A stretch of 64,000 nt of DNA, from the NCBI GenBank assembly GCA_025356445.1, contig JANXSZ010000028.1, positions 101,247 to 165,246 on the forward strand, read 5' to 3'. The translations under genes and the position numbers were made by a program. The stretch's first letter is position 1. Every line of letters starts with the position of its first letter. The notes beneath the pieces were generated by a model that saw only the letters and a list, made by a program, of their open reading frames with translations, did not search any database and was not told where the DNA came from. This document shows positions 25,585-35,740 of this stretch, piece after piece. This DNA is from Betaproteobacteria bacterium. GTDB lineage: Bacteria; Pseudomonadota; Gammaproteobacteria; Burkholderiales; Burkholderiaceae_C.

Positions 25585-26199
25585 TCACACTGGCTGCGTG
25601 TCCATGAAACTTTGGCGCAACACCAGCTTGTCCTGCAACTTCGACAAATTCGCATGCCCATCGCGCCAGTCGATGTCGGGGAAACGGAAGTCCAGATAGC
25701 CCAATGCACAGCCGACAGCGATGTCCGCCAGGCTCAGGTGGATGCCCACGCAGTAAGGCTTGTCGGCCAGACCTTGGCTCATGGCTTTGACGCTGGCGGT
25801 GATTTTGCCCAGCTGACGGTCGATCCAGGCTTGTGAGCGTTCGCTGTCTTTGCGGCCCGCCCAAGTGGCTTCCAGCCGGGCCAGCAAGGCCGCGTCCATC
25901 AGGCCATCGGCCAGCGCTTCCCAGGTTTTCACCTCAGCGCGCTCGCGGCCCAGCGCAGGGATGAGCTTGCCAACGGGCGACAGCGTGTCCACGTATTCGA
26001 CGATCACACGCGAATCAAACAGAGCTTCGCCACCTTCCATCACCAAACAGGGCACTTTGCCCAGAGGGTTGGAGTCGGTAATCTTGGTGTCCGCTGCCCA
26101 CACGTTTTCTTGAACGAATTGGTAGTCCAGCTTTTTTTCGGCCATGACAGCGCGAACTTTGCGGACGTAAGGACTGGTGATGGCACCTATCAGTTTCAT
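25585..26199 (-). CDS. Glutathione S-transferase (YibF-like)
   Basis: A 204-residue soluble GST. The N-terminal thioredoxin-like domain begins MKLIGAITSPYVRKVRAVMA and has NPLGKVPCLV (cis-Pro) and the glutathione-contacting segment ALFDSRVIVEYVD. The C-terminal helical domain includes LSLADIAVGCALGYLDFR. The overall sequence resembles E. coli YibF. It is transcribed divergently from purB, and the substrate is unknown. Confidence 0.92.
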   Translation of the reverse strand: MKLIGAITSPYVRKVRAVMAEKKLDYQFVQENVWAADTKITDSNPLGKVPCLVMEGGEALFDSRVIVEYVDTLSPVGKLIPALGRERAEVKTWEALADGLMDAALLARLEATWAGRKDSERSQAWIDRQLGKITASVKAMSQGLADKPYCVGIHLSLADIAVGCALGYLDFRFPDIDWRDGHANLSKLQDKLVLRQSFMDTQPV

Positions 26200-26278
26200 A
26201 AGCTCAATATTGTTACTCTGACCTTCATTCTATCGGCTCGCTCACTGTGCTGAAGGGCGCAGGACTAAAGCGGGCTGA

Positions 26279-27706
<1,428 letters not shown>

Positions 27707-27709
27707 CGG

Positions 27710-28270
27710 GTGGCCATCAAATCCACCATCTTCAAAGCGAACCTGCAAATAGCGGACATTGACCACAGCTACTACGCCGACCACGCGCTCACCTTGGCAC
27801 GCCACCCCAGCGAGACAGATGAACGCATGATGGTGAGGCTCGTGGCGCTGGCGTTGAACGCGCACAAACTGCACACCGTGCTGGGGGGAGACGGCGTCTT
27901 GGCGTTTGGCGAAGGACTCTCTAACCCAGACGACCCGGACATCCATCTGCGCGACTACACCGGCCAAACGCGCATGTGGGTGGAAGTAGGCCAGCCTGAA
28001 GACAAGCCGCTCATCAAAGCCTGCGGCAAGTCCGATGAAGTGCTGCTGTACTGTTTTAACCACGCGGCAGAGGTGTGGTGGCGCGGCATGGAAGCCAAGC
28101 TGGCGCGGCCTAAAAACCTGAGCGTATTCCGCGTGCCGACAGTGGCTTCGCAGGCGCTGATTGGTCTGGCGCAGCGCAGTATGCAGCTGCAAGCGACGGT
28201 ACAAGAAGGCGTGTTGACGCTGGGAGATGCACAGCGCACGGTGGACGTGGAGTGCGTGCGCTGGAAGTAA
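27710..28270 (+). CDS. yaeQ: YaeQ family protein
   Basis: A 186-residue protein with the full YaeQ pattern: IKSTIFKANLQIADIDHSYY, LTLARHPSETDERMMVRLVA, GEGLSNPDDPDIHLRDYTG and WVEVGQPEDKPLIKACGKSD. The conserved Glu, Asp and Lys residues place YaeQ in a fold related to PD-(D/E)XK nucleases, but no activity is established. It starts with GTG three bases after purB and is probably co-transcribed. Confidence 0.93.
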   Translation: MAIKSTIFKANLQIADIDHSYYADHALTLARHPSETDERMMVRLVALALNAHKLHTVLGGDGVLAFGEGLSNPDDPDIHLRDYTGQTRMWVEVGQPEDKPLIKACGKSDEVLLYCFNHAAEVWWRGMEAKLARPKNLSVFRVPTVASQALIGLAQRSMQLQATVQEGVLTLGDAQRTVDVECVRWK

Positions 28271-28277
28271 CCAGGCG

Positions 28278-28694
28278 CTACGCTGAGCGCCCTTCAGCAG
28301 CCCGCTCAGCGTAACGGTTAAACCGCCACGCGGAATCCTCTTGGGTGATACGCCGCCAAGTGTGGCGCTTTTCGCCTGGGGAAAGCTCTGTCCAGCGCTG
28401 CACTTCTTCAAATGTGCGGCCACAGCCCTTGCACATTTCGTCGCCCTGGCTGGTGGAGCAAATGGCGATACAGGGCGTATCTGGCGTGGTGCCGTACCAG
28501 ACCGTCCACGCCGCCAGCGCTTGGGGCGGAAAGCTGCGCTCATCCGCCTCGTCTTCTTTGAAATACACCAACAAGGCATAAACCTCAGCCAAAGCGCGCA
28601 ATTCAGCGCACAGCGTAACGCCATCGGGAGAGGGTTTGCGGGCACGCCAAAAGTTGATGGCAGCTTCAATGTCAGTGATATGGAGGCCTGCCAT
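28278..28694 (-). CDS. DUF3717-DUF1289 fusion protein
   Basis: About 138 residues. The first part (ITDIEAAINFWRARKPSPDG, LCAELRALAEVYAL) is the short DUF3717 region found in Burkholderiales. The second part (DTPCIAICSTSQGDEMCKGC then GRTFEEVQRW) is a DUF1289 domain with four Cys that may bind a metal. No function is known for either. ATG 28694 keeps the conserved segment; ATGs at 28724 and 28721 are alternatives without a clear ribosome binding site. Confidence 0.82.
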   Translation of the reverse strand: MAGLHITDIEAAINFWRARKPSPDGVTLCAELRALAEVYALLVYFKEDEADERSFPPQALAAWTVWYGTTPDTPCIAICSTSQGDEMCKGCGRTFEEVQRWTELSPGEKRHTWRRITQEDSAWRFNRYAERAAEGRSA

Positions 28695-28860
28695 AGGTAT
28701 CTTCAGGGTTCGGCACTCCATCATAGCGCTGCTAAAAAATCTAAATTAATAGCAACAAGAGGCCATCCAGACTGAACCACAGGGGGTGTTTCATTTAAAT
28801 CCCCCTGTTTTTCAGATGTTTTTCCCTTGCATAAGGGGTACTTGGCGTGTTCAAATCTAA

Positions 28861-28997
28861 CGCTTGAAGGGGAGTAACTCCCAATCAAGCTGATCGTCAA
28901 TACGAAGCCTGTGCTTCCGGTCAGCTTGGGCACCCATCGTTCCGATGGCCTGCCGAGCCAGACCTTCGATACGTACCCTGGCGGTGCAGTCGAAGCG
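28861..28997 (+). promoter_or_regulatory. yybP-ykoY manganese riboswitch upstream of terC
   Basis: The leader contains the hallmark GGGGAGTA loop (28869-28876), an internal hairpin region and, near its 3' end, CCAGACCT (about 28958-28965). These correspond to the two conserved loops of the yybP-ykoY Mn2+ riboswitch. A closing stem can form between CGCTT (28861-28865) and AAGCG (28993-28997). The next gene encodes a TerC-family protein, a classic target of this riboswitch. The gene-free stretch 28695-29078 holds this element and little else recognisable. Confidence 0.82.
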
Positions 28998-29078
28998 TTC
29001 TGAATGGCTCCACAATCATTTTTCCGCCTCACCCTTGCTCGCTGGAATTGCTTTTTACGCAACTTTTGGAGATGGTTC

Positions 29079-29780
29079 ATGGAATTTTTATCTGCGCCCT
29101 GGTGGTCAGCCCTGCTGGCGATTATTTTGATCGATTTGGTACTGGCGGGCGATAACGCCATCGTCATCGCGCTGGCTGCACGCAACTTGCCCCCCGCACT
29201 GCAAAAGAAAGCCATTGTTTGGGGCACTGTGGGCGCCATTGCCGTGCGTTCGGTGATGACGCTGGGGGTGGTGTGGCTGCTCAAAATCCCGGGGTTGATG
29301 CTGGTGGGCGGCCTGGGCCTGCTGTGGGTAGCCTACAAACTGCTGGCCGATCAGGGCAGCGATCAAGACCATAGCCCTGTGGCCAGCACCTTTTGGGGAG
29401 CCATGAAAACCATCGTGATTGCCGATGCACTGATGGGTGTGGACAACGTGCTGGGTGTTGCCGGTGCGGCGCACGGCGCGATGGATCTGGTGGTGATCGG
29501 CCTGGTCGTCAGCGTACCGATTGTGGTGCTGGGCAGCACCATGGTGTTGAAGCTGGTAGAGCGCTTTCCCGTCATCATCAAGCTGGGTGCAGCCGTACTG
29601 GCCTTCACCGCCGCCAAAATGATTGTCAGCGAATCTCTGCTGGACAGCGTGTTCGCATCGGACGAACTGGTGAACAACGCCGCCCGCTGGGCAACCTACG
29701 CGGTGTCGGTGGTGGGCGTGCTTGCATCAGGGGCTTGGGCAACTCGCCGCACGGCCACAACGAGAACATCGACCTCGTAA
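29079..29780 (+). CDS. TerC family integral membrane protein (riboswitch-controlled)
   Basis: A 233-residue protein with about seven membrane segments. The TerC signature is present twice: IDLVLAGDNAIVIALAAR near residue 20 and IADALMGVDNVLGVAGAA near residue 115, each with the conserved acidic residue and Asn in the membrane. TerC/Alx/YkoY proteins are linked to export of manganese, including metal loading of secreted proteins. ATG 29079 is chosen because GGAG (29068-29071) lies seven bases upstream; the open frame reaches 29004 but that extension overlaps the leader. Upstream control is by a predicted Mn2+ riboswitch. Confidence 0.93.
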   Translation: MEFLSAPWWSALLAIILIDLVLAGDNAIVIALAARNLPPALQKKAIVWGTVGAIAVRSVMTLGVVWLLKIPGLMLVGGLGLLWVAYKLLADQGSDQDHSPVASTFWGAMKTIVIADALMGVDNVLGVAGAAHGAMDLVVIGLVVSVPIVVLGSTMVLKLVERFPVIIKLGAAVLAFTAAKMIVSESLLDSVFASDELVNNAARWATYAVSVVGVLASGAWATRRTATTRTSTS

Positions 29781-29807
29781 CGCCAACAGGACGGGGCAGC
29801 CAGACAC

Positions 29808-31532
29808 TCAGCGCTGCGACGCCCGCTCTTTGGCCAGATCCTTGGCTGTGGCTTGCATCTGCCGCAGCCGGGTGTCGATGATGGACGCCTCGATATGGTC
29901 GCCAGGCTGCCCTCCCAAGCCACTGCGGGTGGCAAAGTCTTGTGCCGCTTTAAAGCGGTCTACGGCTGCCGGAAAGTCAAGAGAGGCAGCCTGCACCTCG
30001 GCTTCGGCACGCAGCGCCCGCAGGGTGAGACTCTGTGCAGCAGCCACGTTCGCAAGCTGCTGCCACGCCCCAGCGTCCTGCGGATGGGCCATGACCCAGG
30101 CGTCAAGGCGTGGCAACACCTCGGCCAACAGCGTGGTGGTACGGTCTGCAATGCGGGTACCGCTTGGGTTGACGCCCCTAACCTCTGCTCCATTGGCCAG
30201 CAGCTCCAGCGCTTTTTTATGCTGGAGCACCGCCACCTGTGCCAGCAAGAACAGCTCGGCCCGGTCCGTAGCGGCGGGATCAGAATAGCTTTCGGCCAGT
30301 GCCAAGTCACCGGCTTGCAAGGCCACTTCCACCGTCAGCAGGCGGGCCAACCGGGTGGCGTTGGCGTCAAACCGGACGGTGTTTTGCAGCCTGACCAGCA
30401 ACCGCTGAGCCTGGGCGAATTCGCGTAACTTCAGGCTGGCCAGTACCGCACCGTAGAGGGCACCCACCTGTCGGGCTTGGGGAGAAAGCTGCGCCGCAGA
30501 CGGCGTGGTGCCCACAGCGGCAGAGCGACTGCCTGCGCTGTCGTCAGCTTCCGTCGCCCAAGTGCGCAGCGCGTCGACCCCAGGGTCGCTGAGAATACGT
30601 GCCCGTGCCGCCATCATGCTGTGCGTCAGGTCAGCGGAAAGCAGGGGGGCATTGGCCGCCGTGGTTTGGGAAGCGGATAAAACAGGCGACAAAACGGGTT
30701 GTACAGGCAACTTCACAGCTGCTTCAGAACTCACCCGCAGTTGCATATCGGCAATGCGCTGGCTGGTCAGCGGGTGGCTGCGCAGGTAGGGGTAGGCGCC
30801 GTTGTCGTTCAGGCGCGAGGCCTGTTGCAGCTTTTCAAACATGCTGACAAAGGCCTGAGGCTGGTAGCCAGCTTGGGTCATCACGTTGTAGCCAATGCGG
30901 TCAGCCTCGCGCTCCATGTCACGCGAGAAATTCAGCGAACTTTGCACCGCGGCTGCCTGGCTTCCGGCCATCACGGCATTCGCCATATTGGGGCTTTTGC
31001 TCGCCGCCAACGCACCTAAAACCATAGCGGCAAGCACCCATGGCGTCTGCTGCCCCTGCTGGGTGGTCAGGCGAGAAATGTGGCGCTGGGTGACGTGGCT
31101 CAGCTCATGTCCAAGTACGGAGGCCAGCTCGTCACGGCTGGTCACCACCGCAATCAGACCCAAGTGAACGCCCATGTAGCCACCGGGCAGCGCAAAAGCG
31201 TTGACGCTGCGGTCACGGATCAGCAGCAACCCCCAGGCAAAGCGCTCTTCCATCTCTGGCGACATCTCGCCACGGGCGCGGGCAGCCGCCTGCAGAGGCC
31301 CCCAGATGGCCTGCACATAGTCAGCCAACAGCGGATCGTCCACATAATCAGGATCGCGGTAAATTTCACGGGCAATGCGGTCGCCGAGTTGGCGCTCCAC
31401 CGCCAAACTCATGTCGCTGCCATCGCCCAGCGTAGGAAGTTGAGCTGGTGCAGGCTGAACCGCAAGCAGCAACGCACAGCTCAGTAGACTGAGGAAACAC
31501 TTGTGAAGTGAGGAGGAGGGAGGGCGTTTCAA
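29808..31532 (-). CDS. bepA: M48-family metalloprotease with TPR-like repeats (BepA/YfgC type)
   Basis: About 574 residues. A signal peptide (CFLSLLSCALLLAVQPAPAQ) is followed by the zinc-protease motif VLGHELSHVTQRH near residue 170 (HExxH) and the third ligand in DMEREADRIGYNVM. An alpha-helical repeat half follows, as in BepA, which checks assembly of outer-membrane proteins such as LptD. TTG 31532 places the signal peptide at the N-terminus; the frame stays open to an ATG at 31625, which would add 31 residues without family-like sequence and crowd the divergent moaC promoter. A degenerate 17-bp repeat lies at 31012-31028. Confidence 0.9.
   Translation of the reverse strand: MKRPPSSSLHKCFLSLLSCALLLAVQPAPAQLPTLGDGSDMSLAVERQLGDRIAREIYRDPDYVDDPLLADYVQAIWGPLQAAARARGEMSPEMEERFAWGLLLIRDRSVNAFALPGGYMGVHLGLIAVVTSRDELASVLGHELSHVTQRHISRLTTQQGQQTPWVLAAMVLGALAASKSPNMANAVMAGSQAAAVQSSLNFSRDMEREADRIGYNVMTQAGYQPQAFVSMFEKLQQASRLNDNGAYPYLRSHPLTSQRIADMQLRVSSEAAVKLPVQPVLSPVLSASQTTAANAPLLSADLTHSMMAARARILSDPGVDALRTWATEADDSAGSRSAAVGTTPSAAQLSPQARQVGALYGAVLASLKLREFAQAQRLLVRLQNTVRFDANATRLARLLTVEVALQAGDLALAESYSDPAATDRAELFLLAQVAVLQHKKALELLANGAEVRGVNPSGTRIADRTTTLLAEVLPRLDAWVMAHPQDAGAWQQLANVAAAQSLTLRALRAEAEVQAASLDFPAAVDRFKAAQDFATRSGLGGQPGDHIEASIIDTRLRQMQATAKDLAKERASQR
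31012..31028. repeat. Degenerate 17-bp repeat copy
   Basis: GCACCTAAAACCATAGC inside bepA; right arm intact, left arm changed at two positions. Confidence 0.4.
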
Positions 31533-31648
31533 CAGGCGTCTTTCAGCGGATGAAAAAATTACGTCAACGTATGATGCCCGGCACCGGTATACGTTCTGTA
31601 AATCGCAGATTCTCTGTGATTTCAACTGTCCCGCCTACCTGCCACTGA

Positions 31649-32143
31649 ATGAGCACCATGACCGCACTCACCCACTTTGACGCCCAAGGCCAAGCCCACA
31701 TGGTGGACGTGGCCGCCAAAGCCAACACCCACCGCATCGCCATTGCAGCAGGACAAATCGACATGCTGCCCGCAACGCTGGCATTGATCCAAAGCGGCAC
31801 CGCCAAAAAAGGGGATGTGCTGGGCATTGCGCGCATCGCTGGCATCCAGGGCGCCAAAAAGACCAGCGATTTAATCCCGCTGTGCCACCCGTTGGCGCTC
31901 ACACGGGTGGCTATGACTTTTGAAGCAATTTCAGCTGATGCGACAAGCCCTGCACGGGTTTTTTGTACAGCAACCGCAGAAACAGTTGGCCCTACTGGCG
32001 TAGAGATGGAAGCCTTGACCGCTGTGCAGGTTGCTCTGCTGACAATTTACGACATGTGCAAAGCGGTAGACCGGGGCATGACGATCACGGGTGTGAAGCT
32101 GCTGGAGAAGCACGGAGGAAAGTCGGGGAGTTTTGTGGCTTAG
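31649..32143 (+). CDS. moaC: Cyclic pyranopterin monophosphate synthase
   Basis: A 164-residue molybdenum-cofactor enzyme acting after MoaA to form cyclic pyranopterin monophosphate. Diagnostic segments are [38 protein letters not shown] and [26 protein letters not shown] (outline), which contain the active-site Lys and His residues. It stands alone, divergent from bepA, and its last 59 bases overlap the 3' end of the pglL-like gene on the other strand. Confidence 0.96.
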   Translation: MSTMTALTHFDAQGQAHMVDVAAKANTHRIAIAAGQIDMLPATLALIQSGTAKKGDVLGIARIAGIQGAKKTSDLIPLCHPLALTRVAMTFEAISADATSPARVFCTATAETVGPTGVEMEALTAVQVALLTIYDMCKAVDRGMTITGVKLLEKHGGKSGSFVA

Positions 32144-33623
32144 CCTGCCATGCCAAGTACACCTCAGGAAATGCGGCCTGGTAACGTGCCCTGTGGAACG
32201 CCACCTCGGCATCCATTCCCAGCAAGCCCGCGCTAGCGATCACACGCTCGATCACCAGCGGCTCTGGCGAAAAATGCAGCAATGCTGTCGCCATGCGGTA
32301 CTGTTCCCGGGCATTGTCCGGCGTCAGGGGCGTGATGGCCAACTCAGCAAATTCGACCTGCGCCAGGAACAACCACGAACCTTTGATCTTGCGCAGTGTG
32401 TCATCGCGGTAGGCAGCCGAACGCTCATGCGGTGACAGGTAGATTTGGCTGATGCGGTAGTAGTCCCAGCTGGCATAGCCCACAAAAACTATAAAAATGA
32501 TAGCTGTTATAGCCCACCCAGATTGCACAAGCTGTCGATTTGATTCAAACACAGGGCTGCGACACATCAACGAGCGCTCCGGCGTCGTCCACAACAGCAC
32601 GCCGCACAGCACCACAGCCATCTGAAAGGGCCCGTACCACAGCGGGTATTCGAGCAAACTGTGCAAACCGATAACCGCCAGCACACACCAAGCCATTTGC
32701 CGCGTGGCATCCACTTGCGCCCAAGGTCTGGCACGCCGTATCAGCCACAGCAAAGCCAGACAAAAGCACGCCGCAAAAGGCACTCCCAGCTCGACCGCCA
32801 AATGCAATGGCAAGTTGTGTGCGTTGTCCAAAATGGCACAAAACCGCTCACCGGGAAACAGCGTGACGTAGTGGGCGTAATCCAACTCACCCCAACCCCA
32901 ACCCAACCAGGGCTTTTGGGCGATGAGATCACGCACGTTATGCCAGAGGGTGCTGCGGCCAGAACAAAGCGCATCCCCCGCCTGCAACCGCGCCCACGCA
33001 CCGAGCGCGAGCGGGTTCAAACCGATCAAGGTGGGCAACACCAGCAGCGCAACGGCATAAGCCAGCACATAAACGGCCAACAGCCGGCGTGTCAGCGACA
33101 CACGAAAACCTCGCCACAGAGCGGTGAGCACGCAGACCAGCACAACTTGAAACAAGCCTGTGCGTGATGAGGAGGCTGCGTTCCCCACGGCCAACAACAC
33201 AGCCAGTGCGGCCATCCCTGTACAAGCCGAAGATCGACGACGAGAACGCTCAGGCCGAAGCTGAAGCGACCACCATAGCAGTGCGGCAAGCGCAATACTG
33301 GTCAAGGTGGCGAACAGGTTGCGCTGGCGTAAATTGGCAAACGCTTCCCCTGGCAAAGTGGCGCTGATGAAGGGAGAAAAATGGCCGCTCCAACCCAGGT
33401 ACTGCACCAAGGCCATGGCACAACTGAGGGTGCCTGCGAGCAGCCAGGCGAAAGCGGTGGTTTTGGCCAAGGGGAGGCAATACCAGATATACCGCTTTGT
33501 CGAGAGGGCCAAACCGCACCACAACACAACCCAAACTTCAGAAAAAAATCCTGGCACAGGGCCAAAAACAAAATAACTTAGCCATGGCAATGCAATAATT
33601 ATAACTGCACATAAAAAAATCAT
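32085..33623 (-). CDS. PglL-family O-oligosaccharyltransferase (pilin glycosylation ligase)
   Basis: A 512-residue polytopic membrane protein (about eleven or twelve segments). The O-antigen-ligase-type core is seen in [39 protein letters not shown] and the periplasmic loop [20 protein letters not shown] followed by [15 protein letters not shown] with the conserved His. The C-terminal [18 protein letters not shown] is typical of the Wzy_C_2/PglL group. These enzymes move lipid-linked glycans onto pilin Ser/Thr. Position directly downstream of two pilins and a pilin accessory gene supports that substrate. The extreme 3' end overlaps moaC by 59 bases. Confidence 0.88.
   Translation of the reverse strand: MIFLCAVIIIALPWLSYFVFGPVPGFFSEVWVVLWCGLALSTKRYIWYCLPLAKTTAFAWLLAGTLSCAMALVQYLGWSGHFSPFISATLPGEAFANLRQRNLFATLTSIALAALLWWSLQLRPERSRRRSSACTGMAALAVLLAVGNAASSSRTGLFQVVLVCVLTALWRGFRVSLTRRLLAVYVLAYAVALLVLPTLIGLNPLALGAWARLQAGDALCSGRSTLWHNVRDLIAQKPWLGWGWGELDYAHYVTLFPGERFCAILDNAHNLPLHLAVELGVPFAACFCLALLWLIRRARPWAQVDATRQMAWCVLAVIGLHSLLEYPLWYGPFQMAVVLCGVLLWTTPERSLMCRSPVFESNRQLVQSGWAITAIIFIVFVGYASWDYYRISQIYLSPHERSAAYRDDTLRKIKGSWLFLAQVEFAELAITPLTPDNAREQYRMATALLHFSPEPLVIERVIASAGLLGMDAEVAFHRARYQAAFPEVYLAWQAKPQNSPTFLRASPAASHP
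32488..32504. repeat. 17-bp dispersed inverted repeat
   Basis: ACTATAAAAATGATAGC in a membrane segment of the PglL-like protein; one change in the left arm. Confidence 0.55.
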
Positions 33624-33649
33624 AAATTAATTCAATGCAGCATTAATAT

Positions 33650-34441
33650 TTAATTAATTTTTTCAATTTCATAACCATCTACATGCGCAAACCCACGGAC
33701 ATCTACAGTTTTACGGTCTACAAAAACAACCCAATCCATCGACTTTCGGCTGACCAAAGGAATCCAAACAATATCAGCTTCAGGTATATTTATTTTTTTC
33801 AATGCATCATCGATAGCAACTACTTGCGAAGGTCTTCGAATTTTCAATTCGGAAATTTCTTTAGCTACCCGCAAAACTTGCTCATGATTCAGTGCATAGT
33901 CTTGCCACCATGAGGGGCGTGTTGATATCTCATACCCCTGGAATGACAGCTCCATAGCATTCATGCGCTCGACGGAGTTTTTGGGATTTCTGGTACCAAG
34001 GATACGAGGCCCAAATAAAGGTAGCTTCTGCAAAGAAATTGGTGCAATTTTCAATTCAGAAACAACAATCTCTGCAGCAGTAACGGCTCGAAAATCATTC
34101 ACCTGAAAAACCAAAAACACAGGTCTAGCTAAAAAAACAGAATACAACCCATAACCCAACGCACACACCTGAATTACTACTATAAATCCCAAATCAAAAA
34201 TAAGCTCTTTCAACTTTTTTTTAGGATTAAATAAAATCAATGTCATCAAAGAACCACAAACCACATCAACAACTGATATCAAAACAAATAATTTTCGCCC
34301 GCCAACCAAATCATCGTATGGAAATGGAAACCAAAAACCAAAAACCAAAACGGCAAGACAACCAATAATAAATAAACTTATTATTAAATGAAAAAAAGCC
34401 GCCTTAGCGGCAGCTTTTAATCGATAGCTAAAAAAACTCAT
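33650..34441 (-). CDS. TfpX/TfpZ-like type IV pilin accessory protein
   Basis: A 263-residue protein with four hydrophobic segments in its first 110 residues and a soluble C-terminal domain. The stretch VFGFWFPFPYDDLVGGRKLF followed by LISVVDVVCGSLMTLILF is the signature of TfpX/TfpZ accessory proteins, which modulate assembly of particular pilin alleles in Pseudomonas and relatives. It lies 11 bases after the second pilin and 26 bases before the pglL-like gene. Its DNA is very AT-rich, unlike the rest of the window, and it has no evident ribosome binding site. Confidence 0.85.
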   Translation of the reverse strand: MSFFSYRLKAAAKAAFFHLIISLFIIGCLAVLVFGFWFPFPYDDLVGGRKLFVLISVVDVVCGSLMTLILFNPKKKLKELIFDLGFIVVIQVCALGYGLYSVFLARPVFLVFQVNDFRAVTAAEIVVSELKIAPISLQKLPLFGPRILGTRNPKNSVERMNAMELSFQGYEISTRPSWWQDYALNHEQVLRVAKEISELKIRRPSQVVAIDDALKKINIPEADIVWIPLVSRKSMDWVVFVDRKTVDVRGFAHVDGYEIEKIN

Positions 34442-34452
34442 TATTTAAAAAT

Positions 34453-34944
34453 TCAATTGCATGTTTTTGGAAGATACTTATCCAACATGGTTGTTGCTGC
34501 ATTTCCAGTCGAAGTTCTGCAATTAAAATTGACACCAGATCCATTGGCAATAATATCAAAGTATATGGATTTCCCAGCAATACCTGGGCCAGTTGAATTA
34601 TTAAATGTTGTAAGAACCTTGCACCCCGTAATATTTCCTGCCGTATTAACCAATGTTCCGCTAAAAAGAACACTAGCCACATATTTACCAACAATTGCAG
34701 TCGATATAGGCAATGGATTTGGTGTTCCTGCAGCTGCAGCCGCAGTATTATTAGGACAACTTGTCCCTACCAAATTATCCAACCAAGCCGTCTTAGCGCC
34801 ATCAGTAAGTATAAATGCCTCAGATGCTTGAGCACGCATTGTATAGTCTTGATATGCAGGCAAGGCAACTGCAGCTAATATGCCAATAATTGCTACCACA
34901 ATCATTAATTCAATTAAAGTAAATCCCTTTTGGTAAATTTTCAC
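34453..34944 (-). CDS. pilA: Type IV pilin, second tandem copy
   Basis: A 163-residue prepilin from GTG 34944, which has AAGGGA just upstream. The short leader MKIYQKG is cleaved before [18 protein letters not shown], with Glu at mature position 5. Four Cys are present; the last two (FNCRT and PKTCN) enclose a C-terminal disulfide loop. It is nearly the same protein as the next pilin upstream, but its codons are far more AT-rich. A strong intrinsic terminator separates the two, so this copy is expected to depend on read-through or an unseen promoter. Confidence 0.93.
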   Translation of the reverse strand: MKIYQKGFTLIELMIVVAIIGILAAVALPAYQDYTMRAQASEAFILTDGAKTAWLDNLVGTSCPNNTAAAAAGTPNPLPISTAIVGKYVASVLFSGTLVNTAGNITGCKVLTTFNNSTGPGIAGKSIYFDIIANGSGVNFNCRTSTGNAATTMLDKYLPKTCN

Positions 34945-34960
34945 TTCATTCCCTTGCGTT

Positions 34961-34989
34961 AAAAAAAAGAGTGCCAAAGCACTCTTTTT
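34961..34989 (-). terminator. Intrinsic terminator between the two pilin genes
   Basis: AAAGAGTGC (34966-34974) and GCACTCTTT (34979-34987) form a perfect 9-bp stem with a 4-base loop, followed on the minus strand by a run of eight T (plus-strand A run 34961-34968). It lies about 20 bases after the first pilin stop and 16 bases before the second pilin start. Confidence 0.85.
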
Positions 34990-35007
34990 AATATTAAAAA
35001 TTATTAA

Positions 35008-35505
35008 TTAATTACATGTCTTTGGCAGAAATTTATCAGGCACTGTAGTCAATGCATTGCCCGTTGAAGTTCTGCAATTGAAACTGACACTTGCGCTATT
35101 GGCAACAATATCAAAATAGATTGCTTTCCCAGCAATACCAGGGCCGGTTGTAGTGCTGTTAAAAGTTGTGAGCGCAGTACAACCCGTAATATTGCCAGCG
35201 GTATTCACCAAAGTTCCACCAAACAAAACGCTAGCCACATACTTACCGACAATCGCAGTAGAGATAGGTAATGGATTCGGTGTGCCAGCAGCAGCGGCCG
35301 CAGCGTTGTTCGGACAAGCTGTACCAACCAAGTTATCTAACCATGGTGTCTTTGAGCCATCAGTCAAAATCATAGCCTCAGATGCTTGGGCACGCATCGT
35401 ATAGTCCTGATAGGCAGGCAAAGCCACCGCGGCCAAAATACCAATGATCGCTACAACGATCATCAATTCAATAAGGGTAAAACCCTTTTGCAAAGTACGC
35501 TTCAT
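35008..35505 (-). CDS. pilA: Major type IV pilin (PilA-like)
   Basis: A 165-residue prepilin with ATG 35505 preceded by a good ribosome binding site (TAGGAG, five bases upstream). The leader MKRTLQKG is followed by [18 protein letters not shown] and [14 protein letters not shown]. The C-terminal loop is closed by Cys in NCRTSTG and PKTCN, and an additional Cys pair lies in the middle (TACPN, TGCTA). A sigma-54-type promoter candidate lies 37 bases upstream of the start. This is probably the dominant copy, since a terminator follows directly. Confidence 0.95.
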   Translation of the reverse strand: MKRTLQKGFTLIELMIVVAIIGILAAVALPAYQDYTMRAQASEAMILTDGSKTPWLDNLVGTACPNNAAAAAAGTPNPLPISTAIVGKYVASVLFGGTLVNTAGNITGCTALTTFNSTTTGPGIAGKAIYFDIVANSASVSFNCRTSTGNALTTVPDKFLPKTCN

Positions 35506-35541
35506 AAGAACTCCTAATAGGTGAATGGGAACTCTTCTACT

Positions 35542-35557
35542 ATCAAGATGCATGCCA
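35542..35557 (-). promoter_or_regulatory. Candidate sigma-54 promoter of the first pilin gene
   Basis: On the minus strand TGGCATGCATCTTGAT matches the sigma-54 consensus TGGCACG-N4-TTGCT at ten of twelve positions, with GG at -24 intact and GA in place of GC at -12. Predicted transcription would start about 27 bases before the ATG. PilR-controlled sigma-54 promoters are the norm for major pilins; pilSR is not in this window. Confidence 0.45.
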
Positions 35558-35740
35558 CGTATGCCAATGCCTAAAGTACATAACCAACGGACAGACGTTA
35601 ACAAATACGCCGCCGTATCCGACAAATTTGTCAAACTGGGTGACCACTTATGTACGACCTGCACAAAGATGTACACACTTCGGGACCCGCAGTCATCTTG
35701 ATACCGACACAGTGGCAGCCACCCGCCACCAAACAGCGAA

